A DNA stretch of 64,000 nt, taken from NCBI RefSeq assembly GCF_005503535.1, contig NZ_SCNN01000004.1, positions 1-64,000 on the forward strand, written 5' to 3'. The number at the start of each line of letters is the position of its first letter. Position 1 is the first letter of the stretch. Below are positions 28,875 to 39,168 of this stretch, in pieces. This DNA is from Mesorhizobium comanense (GTDB taxonomy: Bacteria > Pseudomonadota > Alphaproteobacteria > Rhizobiales > Rhizobiaceae). Both the position numbers and the translations under genes were made by a program. The notes below the pieces were generated by a model, which saw only the letters and a program-made list of their open reading frames with translations, did not search any database and had not been told where the DNA came from.

Positions 28875-30116
28875 TCAGCTCCGGTAGTCGCCGTTGATGG
28901 TCACGTATTCCTTGGTGAGGTCGCAGGTCCACACCGTCGCCTTGCCGCGGCCGATGCCGATATCGGCGCGGATGCGGATATCGTCGCGCTTCATGTAGGC
29001 GGAGGTCTTTTCTTCCGAATAGGCCGGGTCGCGCTCGCCCTCATGCGCCAGCCTGTTGTCGCCGAACCAGATCGACAGCCTGTCGCGATCGGCGGGCTCG
29101 CCGGCCTTGCCGACGGCCATGACGACGCGGCCCCAATTGGCGTCCTCGCCGGCAACCGCCGTCTTGACCAGAGGCGAATTGGCGATCGACAGCGCGATGC
29201 GCTTGGCCGAGCGCGCCGACTTGGCGCCGGTCACGGTGACTTCGACCTGCTTGCGCGCGCCTTCACCGTCGCGCACCACCTGCAAGGCCAGCGACTTCAG
29301 CACCTTGCCGAGCGCCCGGCGGAACTGGCCGAGCCGGGCGTCTTTCGGGTCGGTTATTTCGGGCGCGCCGCGCTTGGCGGCCTTGCCGGTGGCGAAGATC
29401 AGCAGCGTGTCACTGGTCGAGGTGTCGCTGTCGACGGTCACCGCATTGAAGGTCTTGGCGGTGCCGCGCGAGAGCAGGTCCTGCAGCACAGGCGCCGCGA
29501 TCGGCGCGTCGGTGGCGATGAAGGACAGCATCGTCGCCATGTCGGGCGCGATCATGCCGGCGCCCTTGGAGATGCCATTGATGGTGACGTCGGTGTCGCC
29601 GAGCTTCACTGTCTGCGTCGCCACCTTGGGATAGGTGTCCGTGGTCATGATGGCCTTCGCCGCCTCGGTCCACAGGTCCGGCTTGCCGTTGCTGACCAGC
29701 CCGGCGAGCAGATGGCTGAACTTGGTCGTGTCGAGCGGCTCGCCGATGACACCCGTCGAGGCGAGGAACACTTCGCCCGCCGTGCAGCCGGCCGCCTTGG
29801 CCGCCGCCTCGCCGGTCAGCGCGGTGGATTCGCGGCCCTTCTTGCCGGTGAAGGCATTGGCATTGCCGGAATTGACGATCAGCACGCGGGCCTTGCCGGC
29901 ACCAAGGTTCTGCCGGCAGAAGTCGACCGGCGCCGAAGGGCATTTCGACCTGGTGAACACGCCGGCAACGGCAGTGCCGGGATCGAAGACCATGGCCAGG
30001 AGATCGGTGCGGTTCTTGTACTTGATCCCCGCCTCGGCGGTGGCGATGCGCACCCCTTCGATGACAGGCATCTCAGGGTATTTCTTCGGCGCGAGCGGTG
30101 AAATCGTCGTGGACAT
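28875..30116 (-). CDS. argJ: Bifunctional ornithine acetyltransferase / N-acetylglutamate synthase
   Basis: 413-residue enzyme that transfers acetyl from N-acetylornithine to glutamate, closing the cyclic arginine pathway; many members also use acetyl-CoA. It self-cleaves before a conserved Thr in the segment [16 protein letters not shown], which is present and gives alpha and beta chains. Other marks are [33 protein letters not shown] and [16 protein letters not shown] lies just before ATG 30116. Confidence 0.97.
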   Translation of the reverse strand: MSTTISPLAPKKYPEMPVIEGVRIATAEAGIKYKNRTDLLAMVFDPGTAVAGVFTRSKCPSAPVDFCRQNLGAGKARVLIVNSGNANAFTGKKGRESTALTGEAAAKAAGCTAGEVFLASTGVIGEPLDTTKFSHLLAGLVSNGKPDLWTEAAKAIMTTDTYPKVATQTVKLGDTDVTINGISKGAGMIAPDMATMLSFIATDAPIAAPVLQDLLSRGTAKTFNAVTVDSDTSTSDTLLIFATGKAAKRGAPEITDPKDARLGQFRRALGKVLKSLALQVVRDGEGARKQVEVTVTGAKSARSAKRIALSIANSPLVKTAVAGEDANWGRVVMAVGKAGEPADRDRLSIWFGDNRLAHEGERDPAYSEEKTSAYMKRDDIRIRADIGIGRGKATVWTCDLTKEYVTINGDYRS

Positions 30117-30281
30117 GGGAACCTCGGGCGGGAAAATCGCAAGGGAAGGCCGGTTTGCCCGATACGGCGCGCGCGTGCAAGGGCGTTTTCGCCGCGCCCC
30201 ACCGGGGCAGCGGCCGGCGATTAAGCCTGCATTTCAAATCTGTTGGCGTGGCCGGGGCCTGTGGGGCTATGATCGCGCCCC

Positions 30282-31511
30282 ATGGGCAGGCTTGTGATCC
30301 TCGCTTGGGCATTTCTGGGACTTTTGCTGCTGGGCGCCGACGCCGAGCCGGCGCGGCGCGTGGCGCTCGTCATCGGCAATGGCACCTATGCCGAGGCCGG
30401 CACGCTGGCCAATCCGGTGAACGACGCGCTCGATATCGCCGACAAGCTGCGCTCCATCGGTTTCGAGGTCATCGAAGGCAACGACCTTGGCAAGCGCGAG
30501 CTCGAGCGCAGCATCGGTGAATTCTCCGATGCGCTCGAAGGCGCGGGCGTCGGGCTTTTCTACTATGCGGGCCACGGCCTGCAGGTCGACGGGCGCAACT
30601 ACATCGTACCGGTCGACGCGCGATTGGACATGCCGGTGAAGCTGCAGCTCGAAGCGGTGCCGATCGACGAAGTCCTCGACATCATGGAACAGCAGACCAA
30701 AGTCAGCCTGGTGTTTCTCGACGCTTGCCGCAACAACCCGTTTGCCCGCAGCCTAAGCCGCAGCGCCACGACCCGCTCGGCCACCGCGCTCGCCGGCCTG
30801 GCGCAATTCGATTCGACGCGTGGCTCCTTCATCGCCTTCTCGACCGCTCCGGGCGCCGTCGCCATGGACGGGACCGGGCGGAACTCCCCCTTCGCCCAGG
30901 CGCTGCTGCGGCATATCGCCGAACCCGGCCAGAGCATCAACGACATGATGATCGCTGTCCGCCGCGATGTGGTCTCGCAGACACGCGAGGCCCAGCGCCC
31001 GTGGGAGCAAGGCTCGCTGCTCGAACGCTTCGAATTCGTGCCGGGCGAAAGCCCCGCCCCCGCCCCCAAGCCGGCGGCGGAGCCGGCGCCGGCCACGCAG
31101 GTGGCCACTGCCGAGCGCTCCGTGGGCGACGACAAGAGCTCGATCGAAACGTTCCTGCGCCAGGATTATCTGGCGCCCGACGCCGGAGCGATGAGCAAGA
31201 CCGTCAAGCGGCTCTATGGCCCGTCGGCCACCATTTTCGGCACGCGCTATGACGCCGACGCGATCGTCAAGGTGAAGACCGACTGGTTCGCGCAATGGGC
31301 CTCGTGGTCGCTTCACCTCGAACCCGGCAGCCTGGAAATCACCCCGCGAGGGGAAGACCGCGCCGAAGCGAACTTCGCCATGCGCTATGACTACCTGCCG
31401 AAGGACAAATCGGCGACCCGGCTCACCGGCAAGGCGCGCGTCACGCTAGGGCTGGTCAAGGCCGAAGACGGATGGCGTATCGAATCGGAAACCTCGCAGG
31501 CGATGAATTGA
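30282..31511 (+). CDS. Secreted caspase-like (peptidase C14) protein with C-terminal NTF2-like domain
   Basis: 409-residue caspase-fold protein. A signal peptide (residues 1-22) predicts export. The p20-like domain keeps the catalytic pair: His in GLFYYAGHGLQVDG and Cys in SLVFLDACRNNPF. A Pro/Ala linker near residues 255-280 leads to a 120-residue alpha+beta domain (SSIETFLRQDYLAP to LGLVKAEDGWRIESET) that looks NTF2/SnoaL-like. Such exported rhizobial caspase-like proteins have no settled role; a toxin or processing function is possible. The gene stands alone, divergent from argJ. Confidence 0.85.
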   Translation: MGRLVILAWAFLGLLLLGADAEPARRVALVIGNGTYAEAGTLANPVNDALDIADKLRSIGFEVIEGNDLGKRELERSIGEFSDALEGAGVGLFYYAGHGLQVDGRNYIVPVDARLDMPVKLQLEAVPIDEVLDIMEQQTKVSLVFLDACRNNPFARSLSRSATTRSATALAGLAQFDSTRGSFIAFSTAPGAVAMDGTGRNSPFAQALLRHIAEPGQSINDMMIAVRRDVVSQTREAQRPWEQGSLLERFEFVPGESPAPAPKPAAEPAPATQVATAERSVGDDKSSIETFLRQDYLAPDAGAMSKTVKRLYGPSATIFGTRYDADAIVKVKTDWFAQWASWSLHLEPGSLEITPRGEDRAEANFAMRYDYLPKDKSATRLTGKARVTLGLVKAEDGWRIESETSQAMN

Positions 31512-31640
31512 CCACCCGACCTGAGCTTATCGCCGTTCCCATCTCGACGGCTTGCGCAAGCCATTGAAAAACGCACCGTTTCGTTTGACCGCGAGCTCAC
31601 CTATGATTGCCGGCGAATTTTCAGGGCGAGGACAATTGGG

Positions 31641-32240
31641 ATGGCCGAGAGTGCTGATCCGGCACGCAGATCGATAGGCGCCAAGCGCAATCCCGACAGC
31701 GCCGAAGCCATTCTGGAGGCGGCCGAAGCCGTTCTGGTCGAGGCGGGCTATGCCGGCTTCTCGATCGAGGCGGTGGCGCGCCGCGCCCGCGCCGGCAAGC
31801 CGACCATCTATCGCTGGTGGCCGAGCAAGGCTGCACTCCTGTTCGAAGTCTACCAGCGCCAGAAGCGCGTCGAGGTTCCGGATACGGGGAGCCTGGAAGA
31901 GGATCTCGCCGGCTTCCTGAAGAACCTGTTCGCGCACTGGCGCGAGACATCGTCGGGCAGCGTGTTCAGGTCGCTGATCGCCGAGGCGCAGTCGGACGAG
32001 ACGGCGGCGGCAGCCCTTGCCGGCTATGCCGCAGGGCGCAGCGCCCATACCGGCCGGATCATCGAGCGCGCCAAGGCAAGGGGCGAGGTCGCGGCCGATA
32101 TCGATCAGGCCGTGGTCGCCGATCTCGTGGCCTCCTACGCCTGGCGGCATCTCCTGACCAACCGGCTGGACGAGCCGGAGGCTGCGATACGCGAGGTGGT
32201 TCGCTACCTCCTGAGAGGCATCCAGGCACCCGTTGGATAG
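31641..32240 (+). CDS. TetR family transcriptional regulator
   Basis: 199-residue repressor with the N-terminal TetR helix-turn-helix (AILEAAEAVLVEAGYAGFSI, EAVARRARAGKPTIYRWWPS), containing the family signature with TIYRWW. The ligand-binding half resembles the TetR_C_16/AcrR-like group. GAGGA lies upstream. No divergent target gene is adjacent (the caspase gene precedes it in the same direction), so targets are unknown. Confidence 0.92.
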   Translation: MAESADPARRSIGAKRNPDSAEAILEAAEAVLVEAGYAGFSIEAVARRARAGKPTIYRWWPSKAALLFEVYQRQKRVEVPDTGSLEEDLAGFLKNLFAHWRETSSGSVFRSLIAEAQSDETAAAALAGYAAGRSAHTGRIIERAKARGEVAADIDQAVVADLVASYAWRHLLTNRLDEPEAAIREVVRYLLRGIQAPVG

Positions 32241-32291
32241 GGCGGCCGGCATTCGCCCAAGAAACGTTTGCCCATGAAACATTCGCCAAGA

Positions 32292-32328
32292 AAAAAGGCG
32301 CGGCGCCCTTCGGCTGCCGCGCCTTTTT
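32292..32328. terminator. Bidirectional intrinsic terminator
   Basis: Perfect 13-base arms AAAAAGGCGCGGC (32292-32304) and GCCGCGCCTTTTT (32316-32328) give a GC stem with T-runs on both strands. It sits between the convergent TetR and parvulin genes and should end both transcripts. Confidence 0.92.
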
Positions 32329-32345
32329 ATCAAAGCTTGACGGGC

Positions 32346-33272
32346 TTACTTGCCGCCTTCCAGCGTATCGACGGCCTGCTTGAGCTTGGCGTCGGGAATT
32401 TCGACCTTGGCGTCGGCGCGCAGCGACTTGACCAGCGCGAAATACTTGTCGCGGATGACGGCCTGCTTGGCCTGGTCCTTGACGTCGTCGAAGGCCGGCG
32501 GCTGCTTGGCGCGCTTGTCCTCGAGCTTGATCACGTGCCAGCCGAACTGGGTCTGCACCGGCTGCTCGGTGTATTTGCCGACGTCGAGCGCGAAGGCCGC
32601 CTTGTCGAACTCCGGCACCATCTGGCCGGGGCCGAACCAGCCGAGATCGCCGCCATTGGACTTGCCGGAGGGGTCGCTGGTGTGCTCGTTGGCGAGCTTC
32701 TGGAAATCGGCGCCGCCATCGAGCTGCTTGATGATCGCCTCGGCCTCTTCCTTCGTCTTCACGAGGATGTGACGGGCATGCACCTCATTGACCGGCGGCG
32801 TGTTGGCGATTTCCTGGTCGTAGCGGGCCCGGACCTCGGCATCGGTGACCTTGTCGACCACGCCCTTCTCGACCATTTCGCCGTGCAGCGCACGCTCCTG
32901 CAGGAAGGCCATGCGGCGCTGGAAGTCGGGATCCTTGTCGAGACCGTCCGTGACAGCCTTGGCGGCCATGACGCGAATCTCGATCGCGGCCGACAGCGCG
33001 GCGGCGCGGCGCTGTTCGGGCGGCAGCTGCGCGAACTGCTGCGACAGCTCGCCTTCGGCAAGCGTCAGGTCGGCTTCGGTCAGCGGCTGGCCGTTGACGG
33101 TGGCGATCACGGCATTCGGATCGACCGGCGCAGCGGCGGGAGCGGCGGCATCCGCCGGGGCGGCCGGAGCGGGAGCGGTCTCCTGCGCCATCAAAGGCGA
33201 CAGGCAAAGAGCCGACAGGCCGAAGGCCAGGCCAAGGCTGGCGAGCGACGCACGGCTTAACAACAGGGGCAT
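32346..33272 (-). CDS. Periplasmic peptidyl-prolyl cis-trans isomerase (parvulin/PrsA-SurA type)
   Basis: 308-residue folding factor. A signal peptide (SLGLAFGLSALCLSPLMAQ) is followed by an Ala/Pro linker, a SurA-N/trigger-like helical region (VNGQPLTEADLTLAEGELSQ), and a rotamase domain: VHARHILVKTKEEAEAI, GDLGWFGPGQMVPEFDKAAF and GWHVIKLEDKR are the diagnostic segments. GGAG lies eight bases before ATG 33272. It likely assists outer-membrane or periplasmic protein folding. Divergent from secA. Confidence 0.93.
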   Translation of the reverse strand: MPLLLSRASLASLGLAFGLSALCLSPLMAQETAPAPAAPADAAAPAAAPVDPNAVIATVNGQPLTEADLTLAEGELSQQFAQLPPEQRRAAALSAAIEIRVMAAKAVTDGLDKDPDFQRRMAFLQERALHGEMVEKGVVDKVTDAEVRARYDQEIANTPPVNEVHARHILVKTKEEAEAIIKQLDGGADFQKLANEHTSDPSGKSNGGDLGWFGPGQMVPEFDKAAFALDVGKYTEQPVQTQFGWHVIKLEDKRAKQPPAFDDVKDQAKQAVIRDKYFALVKSLRADAKVEIPDAKLKQAVDTLEGGK

Positions 33273-33367
33273 AAGGATGACTCCGGTGAAGGATTGTAGG
33301 GAGGGTTGGCTTCCAGATCAGCCTGATTGTGGCGGAATTTGGCGCGACCGGCAGGGCGAGCGCGGCG

Positions 33368-33396
33368 TTGACATCAGTTGAGCCCCCTCTTATCTG
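33368..33396 (+). promoter_or_regulatory. Probable secA promoter
   Basis: TTGACA (33368-33373) and TATCTG (33391-33396) are separated by 17 bases, about 140 bases upstream of the secA start and pointing toward it. The long leader contains no other gene. Confidence 0.6.
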
Positions 33397-33535
33397 TCCA
33401 ACGACTTGGCGTCCAGAACCGTTTTCCGGGCGCTTTTTGTGTTTGCCCATATTCAGGCGATGCAATCACGCGGATGTGATGGGGCCGGCCGGCGCTCGTC
33501 TCAAAGATTGAGAATTTTATCGAAAGGACCATTGA

Positions 33536-36268
33536 ATGGTCAGTCTTGGCGGTCTCGCCCGTAAGGTTTTCGGTTCCTCCAACGACCGCCGGGTCAAATC
33601 GACCCGGCCGCGTGTCGAGGCGATCAACGCCATGGAAAACGAGATGCGGGCGCTCTCGGATGCCGAGCTTGCCGGCCGCACGCAGAAATTCCGGCAGGAC
33701 ATCGCCAATGGCGCCAGCCTCGATGACCTGCTCGTGCCCGCCTTCGCTACCGCGCGCGAGGCTTCGCGCCGTGTGCTCGGCATGCGCCCCTTCGACGTCC
33801 AGCTGATCGGCGGCATGGTGCTTCACAATGGCGGCATCGCCGAAATGCGCACCGGCGAGGGCAAGACCCTGGTCGGGACGCTGCCGGTCTATCTCAACGC
33901 GCTTGCCGGAAACGGCGTCCACGTCGTCACCGTCAACGACTACCTGGCCACCCGCGACGCCGAATGGATGGGCCGTGTCTACAAATTCCTCGGCCTGTCG
34001 GTCGGCATCATCGTCCACGGCCTGTCGGACGAGGAGCGCCGCACGGCTTACGAGGCCGATGTCACCTACGCCACCAACAACGAACTCGGCTTCGACTATC
34101 TGCGCGACAACATGAAGTACGAGCGCGCCCAGATGGTGCAGCGCGGCCACAATTACGCGATCGTCGACGAAGTCGATTCCATCCTGGTCGACGAGGCCCG
34201 TACGCCGCTGATCATTTCCGGTCCGCTCGAGGACCGTTCGGAAATGTACAACACCATCGACACCTTCATCATCCAGCTGCAGCCGCAGGATTATGAGATC
34301 GATGAAAAGCAGAAGACCTCGATCTTCACCGAGGAAGGCACCGAGAAGCTGGAGAACATGCTGCGCGTGGCCGGCCTGCTCAAGGGCGAGTCGCTTTACG
34401 ACGTCGAGAACGTCGCCATCGTCCACCACGTCAACAACGCGCTCAAGGCGCATCGCCTGTTCCAGCGCGACAAGGATTACATCGTGCGCAATGGCGAGAT
34501 CGTCATCATCGACGAATTCACCGGCCGCATGATGCCCGGCCGCCGCTATTCGGAAGGCCTGCACCAGGCGCTGGAAGCCAAGGAACACGTGGCGATCCAG
34601 CCGGAAAACCAGACACTGGCTTCCGTCACCTTCCAGAACTACTTCCGCCTCTACAAGAAGCTCGCCGGCATGACCGGCACGGCGCTGACCGAGGCCGAGG
34701 AATTCGGCAACATCTACGGCCTCGAAGTCACCGAGATTCCGACCAACCTGCCCGTCATCCGCAAGGACGAGGACGACGAGGTCTACCGGACGGTCGAGGA
34801 GAAGTACAAGGCGATCGTCAAGGAGATCCGGGAAGCCAGCGCCAAGGGTCAGCCGACGCTGGTCGGCACCACCTCGATCGAAAAGTCGGAGCAGTTGGCC
34901 GAGCGCCTGCGCAAGGAAGGCTTCAAGGACTTCGAAGTGCTCAACGCCCGCCACCACGAGCGCGAGGCGGCAATCGTCGCCCAGGCCGGCAAGCCCGGCG
35001 CCATCACCATCGCCACCAACATGGCCGGCCGCGGCACCGACATCAAGCTCGGCGGCAATGCCGAGATGCGCATCGCCGACGAACTGGGCGACATGCCCGC
35101 CGGCCCCGAGCGCGAGGAACGCGAAAAGGCGATCCACGCCGACATCGAGCGCCTGAAGGAAAAGGCGCTGGCCGCCGGCGGCCTCTATGTGCTCGCCACC
35201 GAACGCCATGAATCGCGCCGCATCGACAACCAGCTTCGTGGCCGTTCCGGCCGCCAGGGCGACCCGGGCCGCTCGAAATTCTTCCTGTCGCTCCAGGATG
35301 ACCTGATGCGAATCTTCGGTTCCGAGCGCATGGACGGCATGCTGCAGAAGCTCGGCCTCAAGGAAGACGAGGCCATCATTCATCCCTGGATCAACAAGGC
35401 GCTGGAGAAGGCGCAGAAGAAGGTCGAGGCGCGCAACTTCGACATCCGCAAGAACCTGCTGAAATATGACGACGTCTCCAACGACCAGCGCAAGGTCGTA
35501 TTCGAGCAGCGCATCGAACTGATGGACGGCGAAGGCCTGTCCGAGACGGTCGCCGAGATGCGCGAAGGCGTGATCGAAGAGATCGTCGCCAAGGCCATTC
35601 CCGAAAATGCCTATGCCGAACAGTGGGATGTGGCCGGCCTGAAGGCCGAGGTCGCCGAATTCCTCAATCTCGACCTGCCGATCGAGGAGTGGGCCAAGGA
35701 AGAAGGCATCGCCGAGGACGATATCCGCGAGCGTATCAGCGCGGCCGCCGAGGCTGCATCCAAGGAACGCGCCGATCGCTTCGGCCCCGAGGTGATGACC
35801 TATGTCGAGCGCTCGGTGGTGCTGCAGACGCTCGATCATCTGTGGCGCGAGCACATCGTCAACCTCGACCATCTGCGCTCGGTGGTCGGCTTCCGCGGCT
35901 ACGCCCAGCGCGATCCGCTGCAGGAATACAAGGGCGAGGCGTTCGAGCTGTTCCAGGCGATGCTGGGCAATCTGCGCCAGGCCGTCACCGCGCAATTGAT
36001 GCGCGTCGAACTGGTCCGCCAGGCCGCCGAGGCGCCGCCCCCGGAGGCGCCCGACATGTTCGGCAGCCACATCGACGGCTCGACCGGCGAGGACGATTTC
36101 CAGGGCGGCGAAACGGCCCTTCTGGTCCGCCAGGAGAGCAACGCGGTCGTGGCGCCGGAAGACCGCGACCCGAACAACCAGGCGACCTGGGGCAAGGTCG
36201 GCCGCAACGAAGCCTGCCCCTGCGGCTCCGGCAAGAAATACAAGCACTGCCACGGCGCGTTCGCGTAA
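33536..36268 (+). CDS. secA: Preprotein translocase ATPase SecA
   Basis: 910-residue motor that pushes unfolded preproteins through SecYEG. Seen in order: N-terminal helix, Walker [40 protein letters not shown] (Walker B), the PPXD cross-linking region, NBD2 with [14 protein letters not shown], the helical wing/scaffold, and the C-terminal zinc finger [17 protein letters not shown] used to bind SecB. AAAGGA lies ten bases before the ATG. Complete and unremarkable. Confidence 0.98.
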   Translation: MVSLGGLARKVFGSSNDRRVKSTRPRVEAINAMENEMRALSDAELAGRTQKFRQDIANGASLDDLLVPAFATAREASRRVLGMRPFDVQLIGGMVLHNGGIAEMRTGEGKTLVGTLPVYLNALAGNGVHVVTVNDYLATRDAEWMGRVYKFLGLSVGIIVHGLSDEERRTAYEADVTYATNNELGFDYLRDNMKYERAQMVQRGHNYAIVDEVDSILVDEARTPLIISGPLEDRSEMYNTIDTFIIQLQPQDYEIDEKQKTSIFTEEGTEKLENMLRVAGLLKGESLYDVENVAIVHHVNNALKAHRLFQRDKDYIVRNGEIVIIDEFTGRMMPGRRYSEGLHQALEAKEHVAIQPENQTLASVTFQNYFRLYKKLAGMTGTALTEAEEFGNIYGLEVTEIPTNLPVIRKDEDDEVYRTVEEKYKAIVKEIREASAKGQPTLVGTTSIEKSEQLAERLRKEGFKDFEVLNARHHEREAAIVAQAGKPGAITIATNMAGRGTDIKLGGNAEMRIADELGDMPAGPEREEREKAIHADIERLKEKALAAGGLYVLATERHESRRIDNQLRGRSGRQGDPGRSKFFLSLQDDLMRIFGSERMDGMLQKLGLKEDEAIIHPWINKALEKAQKKVEARNFDIRKNLLKYDDVSNDQRKVVFEQRIELMDGEGLSETVAEMREGVIEEIVAKAIPENAYAEQWDVAGLKAEVAEFLNLDLPIEEWAKEEGIAEDDIRERISAAAEAASKERADRFGPEVMTYVERSVVLQTLDHLWREHIVNLDHLRSVVGFRGYAQRDPLQEYKGEAFELFQAMLGNLRQAVTAQLMRVELVRQAAEAPPPEAPDMFGSHIDGSTGEDDFQGGETALLVRQESNAVVAPEDRDPNNQATWGKVGRNEACPCGSGKKYKHCHGAFA

Positions 36269-36280
36269 CGCAGCTCTTTC

Positions 36281-36305
36281 CTTCTCCCCGTTCCACGGGG
36301 AGAAG
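36281..36305. repeat. Hairpin element after secA
   Basis: Perfect 11-bp arms CTTCTCCCCGT (36281-36291) and ACGGGGAGAAG (36295-36305) with a 3-base loop, 12 bases after the secA stop. No T-run follows. This sequence is of a type I recall as very common between rhizobial genes, probably a REP-like mobile hairpin. Confidence 0.65.
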
Positions 36306-36385
36306 CCCCCTCACCCAACCGTTTCTTAAGGTGTCTCCGCTACACCAAGGCCTGAAAAAGAGGCGGAAAACGGAGAGAGATCGGG

Positions 36386-37786
36386 GTGCGCTTTTCCGCG
36401 GCCACGACTGCCGGGCGGTTCCTGCCGCAGCGCTTGGCGCTGCGCGTGGAGCCTCTGCTTGGCCGCATCGACGCCGTGCTGTTCACCGCCGATGAGCGCG
36501 GCGAAGCCGGGCGCATGTCGGTCATCGCCTTCTCGATCCGCATCATCAGCGCCGTCATCGCCTTCATCAGCCAGGTGCTGATGGCGCGCTGGATGGGCTC
36601 GTTCGAATACGGCATCTTCGTGCTGGTCTGGGTGACGATGGTCATCGTCGGCAACCTTGCCTGCCTCGGTTTCCACACCTCCGTCATCCGCTTCATTCCC
36701 GAATACCGCGAGCGCGGCCTCATGGACGAACTGCGCGGCATCGTCGTCGCCAGCCGCCTGTTCGTGCTGATTGCCTCGACAATCATCGCCGGGCTCGGCG
36801 CGCTCGGCGTCTGGCTGGCGGCACCCTGGCTCGAAAACTACTACGTGATACCCTTCATCCTCGGCATCATCTGCCTGCCGATGATCGCCCTGTCGGATCT
36901 GCTGCAAGGCCAGGCCAGGGCCAACAGCTGGGCGCTGTTTGCCCTCTCGCCGACCTATCTGGTGCGGCCGGTGCTGATCCTGATGTTCATGGCGCTGATG
37001 CTTTGGGCAGGCTATGCGCCCGATGCCAGGACAGCGATTTTCGCCTCGATCGCCGCCACCTATGTCACCACGCTCGCCCAGCTGGTGGGTGTCACACATC
37101 GCATGGAACGGCAGATACCCGCCGGGCCGATGAAGGTCCATTTCGCGCAATGGTTCATCGTCTCGCTGCCGATCTTCCTGGTTGAGAGCTTCTTCTTCCT
37201 GCTCACCAATGCCGACGTGCTGATGGTTGGCGCCTATATGGATCCCAACGACGTCGCCGTCTATTTCGCCACGGTCAAGACGCTGGCGCTGGTGCATTTC
37301 GTCTACTTCGCCGTCAAGGCCGGCGTTGCCCAGCGCTATGCCCAGTTCACGCATGGCGAGCCGGAGAAGCTTGCCGCCTTTGCGCGCGAAACGGTGTCCT
37401 GGACCTTCTGGCCGTCGCTGTTGATGGCGCTGCTGGTGCTGGCGCTCGGCAAACCCATGCTCGTGCTGTTCGGGCCTGAATTCACATCGGGCTATCCGCT
37501 GTTGTTCCTGCTCGTCTTCGGTGTCGTGGCGCGGGCCGCCGTAGGCCCGTGCGAAAGCCTGCTCACCATGAGCGGCAACCAGAACATCTGCGCCGCCGTC
37601 TATGCCATGACGCTGGCCTTCAACATCGGGTTGAACGTCGTGCTGATCCCGCTTTTCGGCCTGTGGGGCGCGGCCATGGCCACCGCCTTCGCCATGATCT
37701 TCGAGGCCAGCGCGCTGTCTTTCACCGTATGGCGCAAGCTCGGCATCGTCATGGCGATCTTCGTGCCAGCCAAAGGAGCCGCCTGA
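36386..37786 (+). CDS. Polysaccharide flippase-like membrane protein (Wzx/MVF type)
   Basis: 466-residue inner-membrane protein with about 12-14 hydrophobic segments, matching polysaccharide or lipid-linked oligosaccharide flippases. Typical segments are SQVLMARWMGSFEYGIFVLV near the N-terminus and FGPEFTSGYPLLFLLVFGV in the second half. A charged N-terminal extension of about 45 residues precedes TM1; ATG 36521 (MSVIAFSIRI) is a possible later start. Its stop overlaps the start of the next gene by one base (TGATG), so both work together, presumably in surface polysaccharide assembly. Confidence 0.85.
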   Translation: MRFSAATTAGRFLPQRLALRVEPLLGRIDAVLFTADERGEAGRMSVIAFSIRIISAVIAFISQVLMARWMGSFEYGIFVLVWVTMVIVGNLACLGFHTSVIRFIPEYRERGLMDELRGIVVASRLFVLIASTIIAGLGALGVWLAAPWLENYYVIPFILGIICLPMIALSDLLQGQARANSWALFALSPTYLVRPVLILMFMALMLWAGYAPDARTAIFASIAATYVTTLAQLVGVTHRMERQIPAGPMKVHFAQWFIVSLPIFLVESFFFLLTNADVLMVGAYMDPNDVAVYFATVKTLALVHFVYFAVKAGVAQRYAQFTHGEPEKLAAFARETVSWTFWPSLLMALLVLALGKPMLVLFGPEFTSGYPLLFLLVFGVVARAAVGPCESLLTMSGNQNICAAVYAMTLAFNIGLNVVLIPLFGLWGAAMATAFAMIFEASALSFTVWRKLGIVMAIFVPAKGAA

Positions 37787-39066
37787 TGGCCGCGATCCCG
37801 TTGCTTGAGGAAACCAGTGGCGGCACCGCCGGCGCCATGGTGTCGGGCCTGGCCGGCCTCGGCCGCGATGCCGACCCGGCCCATCTCGAAGTCCTCGCCA
37901 ACAACCGGCCCGAGCGCAAGCTCGCCATCTACCCGGCGTCCGCAGGCTTCGACCTGGTCGAGGAGCTGGACTATCTCTGCGCCCGCACGATCGAGCCGAA
38001 CGTCTTCTTCAATCCGCGCTTCCTGGCGCCGGCCATGCCCCGGCTGGAGGACCGCGAGGTGCGGCTGGCGGTCATCCGCGACGGCGACGAATACCGCAAC
38101 CGCCTGCGGCTTCTGGTGCCGATCTCGGTCGAGCGTCCCGTCGTGCCGCTCGGCGTGCCGGTGATGCGCACCTGGTCGAGCCCGTTCGGTCCGCTCGGCA
38201 CGCCGCTGATCGACCGTGATGATCCGGTCGGCGTGGTCGAGGACTTCTTCTCGATGCTGTCGCGTCCGCATCTCAAGCTGCCGAAAGTGCTTGTCCTGCC
38301 CGACGTGCGGCTCGACGGCCCGGTGGCGAGCCTCGTCGGCACCGTGGCCGAGACACGCGGCCTGATGCTGGTGACGACCAGCCAGACCTCGCGGCCGATG
38401 CTCGAGAGCAAGCTCGACGGCGACGATTATCTCAAGGCTTCGCTGCGCTCGCACCACTATCGCGAATTCCGCCGCCTGAAGCGGCGTCTGGCCGACCTTG
38501 GCAAACTCGAACATGCCGTGGCGCGCGCGCCCGAAGATATCCGTCACGCCATAGAGAGCTTCCTGACGCTGGAAGCGTCCGGCTGGAAGGGCCGCGAGCG
38601 CACCGCCATGGCGATCGACCGTTTCCGCGCCGCCTTCGCCCGCGAGGCCGTGCACCGGCTCGCCGAACAGGACATGTGCCGCATCCATTCCCTGACGCTC
38701 GACGGCCGCACGATCGCCAGCCTGATCGTCTTCGTCGAAGCCGGCGTCGCCTATACCTGGAAGACGGCCTATGACGAGACGCTGGCCAGCTATTCGCCGG
38801 GCACGCTGCTGATGATCGAAGTGACCCGGCAGCATCTCGACGATCCCAACATCATGATGACCGATTCCTGCGCGGTGCCCGACCATCCGGTGATGAGCAG
38901 GCTCTGGACCGAACGCAAGCCGATGGGCACGCTGGTGATCGGGCTGACGCCGGATGCCGACCGTCCCGCCCGCCAGGCGGCCTCACAGCTGCACCTCTAT
39001 CGCGAGACCCGCAACATGGCGCGCATCCTGCGCAACCGCATGAAGAGCCTGTTGAGGCGCCGCTAG
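37786..39066 (+). CDS. FemAB/CelD-like GNAT acyltransferase
   Basis: 426-residue cytosolic protein of the Acetyltransf_6 (BioF2/CelD-like, FemAB-related) family. Readable segments are FFNPRFLAPAMPRLEDREV near the N-terminus, then LKASLRSHHYREFRRLKRRL, FLTLEASGWKGRERTAM and ASLIVFVEAGVAYTWKTAYDE in the GNAT-like fold. Such enzymes often acylate exopolysaccharides or their lipid precursors. Translation is coupled to the upstream flippase by TGATG, so it likely modifies the cargo of that flippase. The frame extends back to 37549 inside the flippase gene but is not coding there. Confidence 0.85.
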   Translation: MAAIPLLEETSGGTAGAMVSGLAGLGRDADPAHLEVLANNRPERKLAIYPASAGFDLVEELDYLCARTIEPNVFFNPRFLAPAMPRLEDREVRLAVIRDGDEYRNRLRLLVPISVERPVVPLGVPVMRTWSSPFGPLGTPLIDRDDPVGVVEDFFSMLSRPHLKLPKVLVLPDVRLDGPVASLVGTVAETRGLMLVTTSQTSRPMLESKLDGDDYLKASLRSHHYREFRRLKRRLADLGKLEHAVARAPEDIRHAIESFLTLEASGWKGRERTAMAIDRFRAAFAREAVHRLAEQDMCRIHSLTLDGRTIASLIVFVEAGVAYTWKTAYDETLASYSPGTLLMIEVTRQHLDDPNIMMTDSCAVPDHPVMSRLWTERKPMGTLVIGLTPDADRPARQAASQLHLYRETRNMARILRNRMKSLLRRR

Positions 39067-39123
39067 AGCAATTCCAGCAAAAGTGCGAAGCGGTTTTGCG
39101 TCCGGAAATTGCGTCAGAACAGA
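39065..39123. repeat. Dispersed intergenic repeat, copy 2
   Basis: Begins AGAGCAATTCCAGCAAAAGTG and carries CGGTTTTGCGTCCGGAAATTGCGT, sharing its ends with copies at 21252-21326 and 55177-55230. It starts within the stop codon region of the acyltransferase gene. Confidence 0.6.
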
Positions 39124-39127
39124 AAGA

Positions 39128-39168
39128 TAGAGCGTTACCGGCGATTCCGTTTCGCCGGTAACGCTCTA
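39128..39168. terminator. Long perfect hairpin, probable terminator
   Basis: Two perfect 17-base arms (39128-39144 and 39152-39168; TAGAGCGTTACCGGCGA and complement) enclose the 7-base loop TTCCGTT. It lies between the convergent acyltransferase and binding-protein genes, directly after the dispersed repeat. It lacks a T-run, but its length and position suggest it ends or protects transcripts from both sides. Confidence 0.6.

Noticed and set aside
33374-36253. 959-codon open frame antisense to secA
   Set aside because: GC-rich codon bias in secA leaves the reverse frame open. The product is low-complexity (Asp/Leu/Val/Arg-rich) without domains, and secA is certain.
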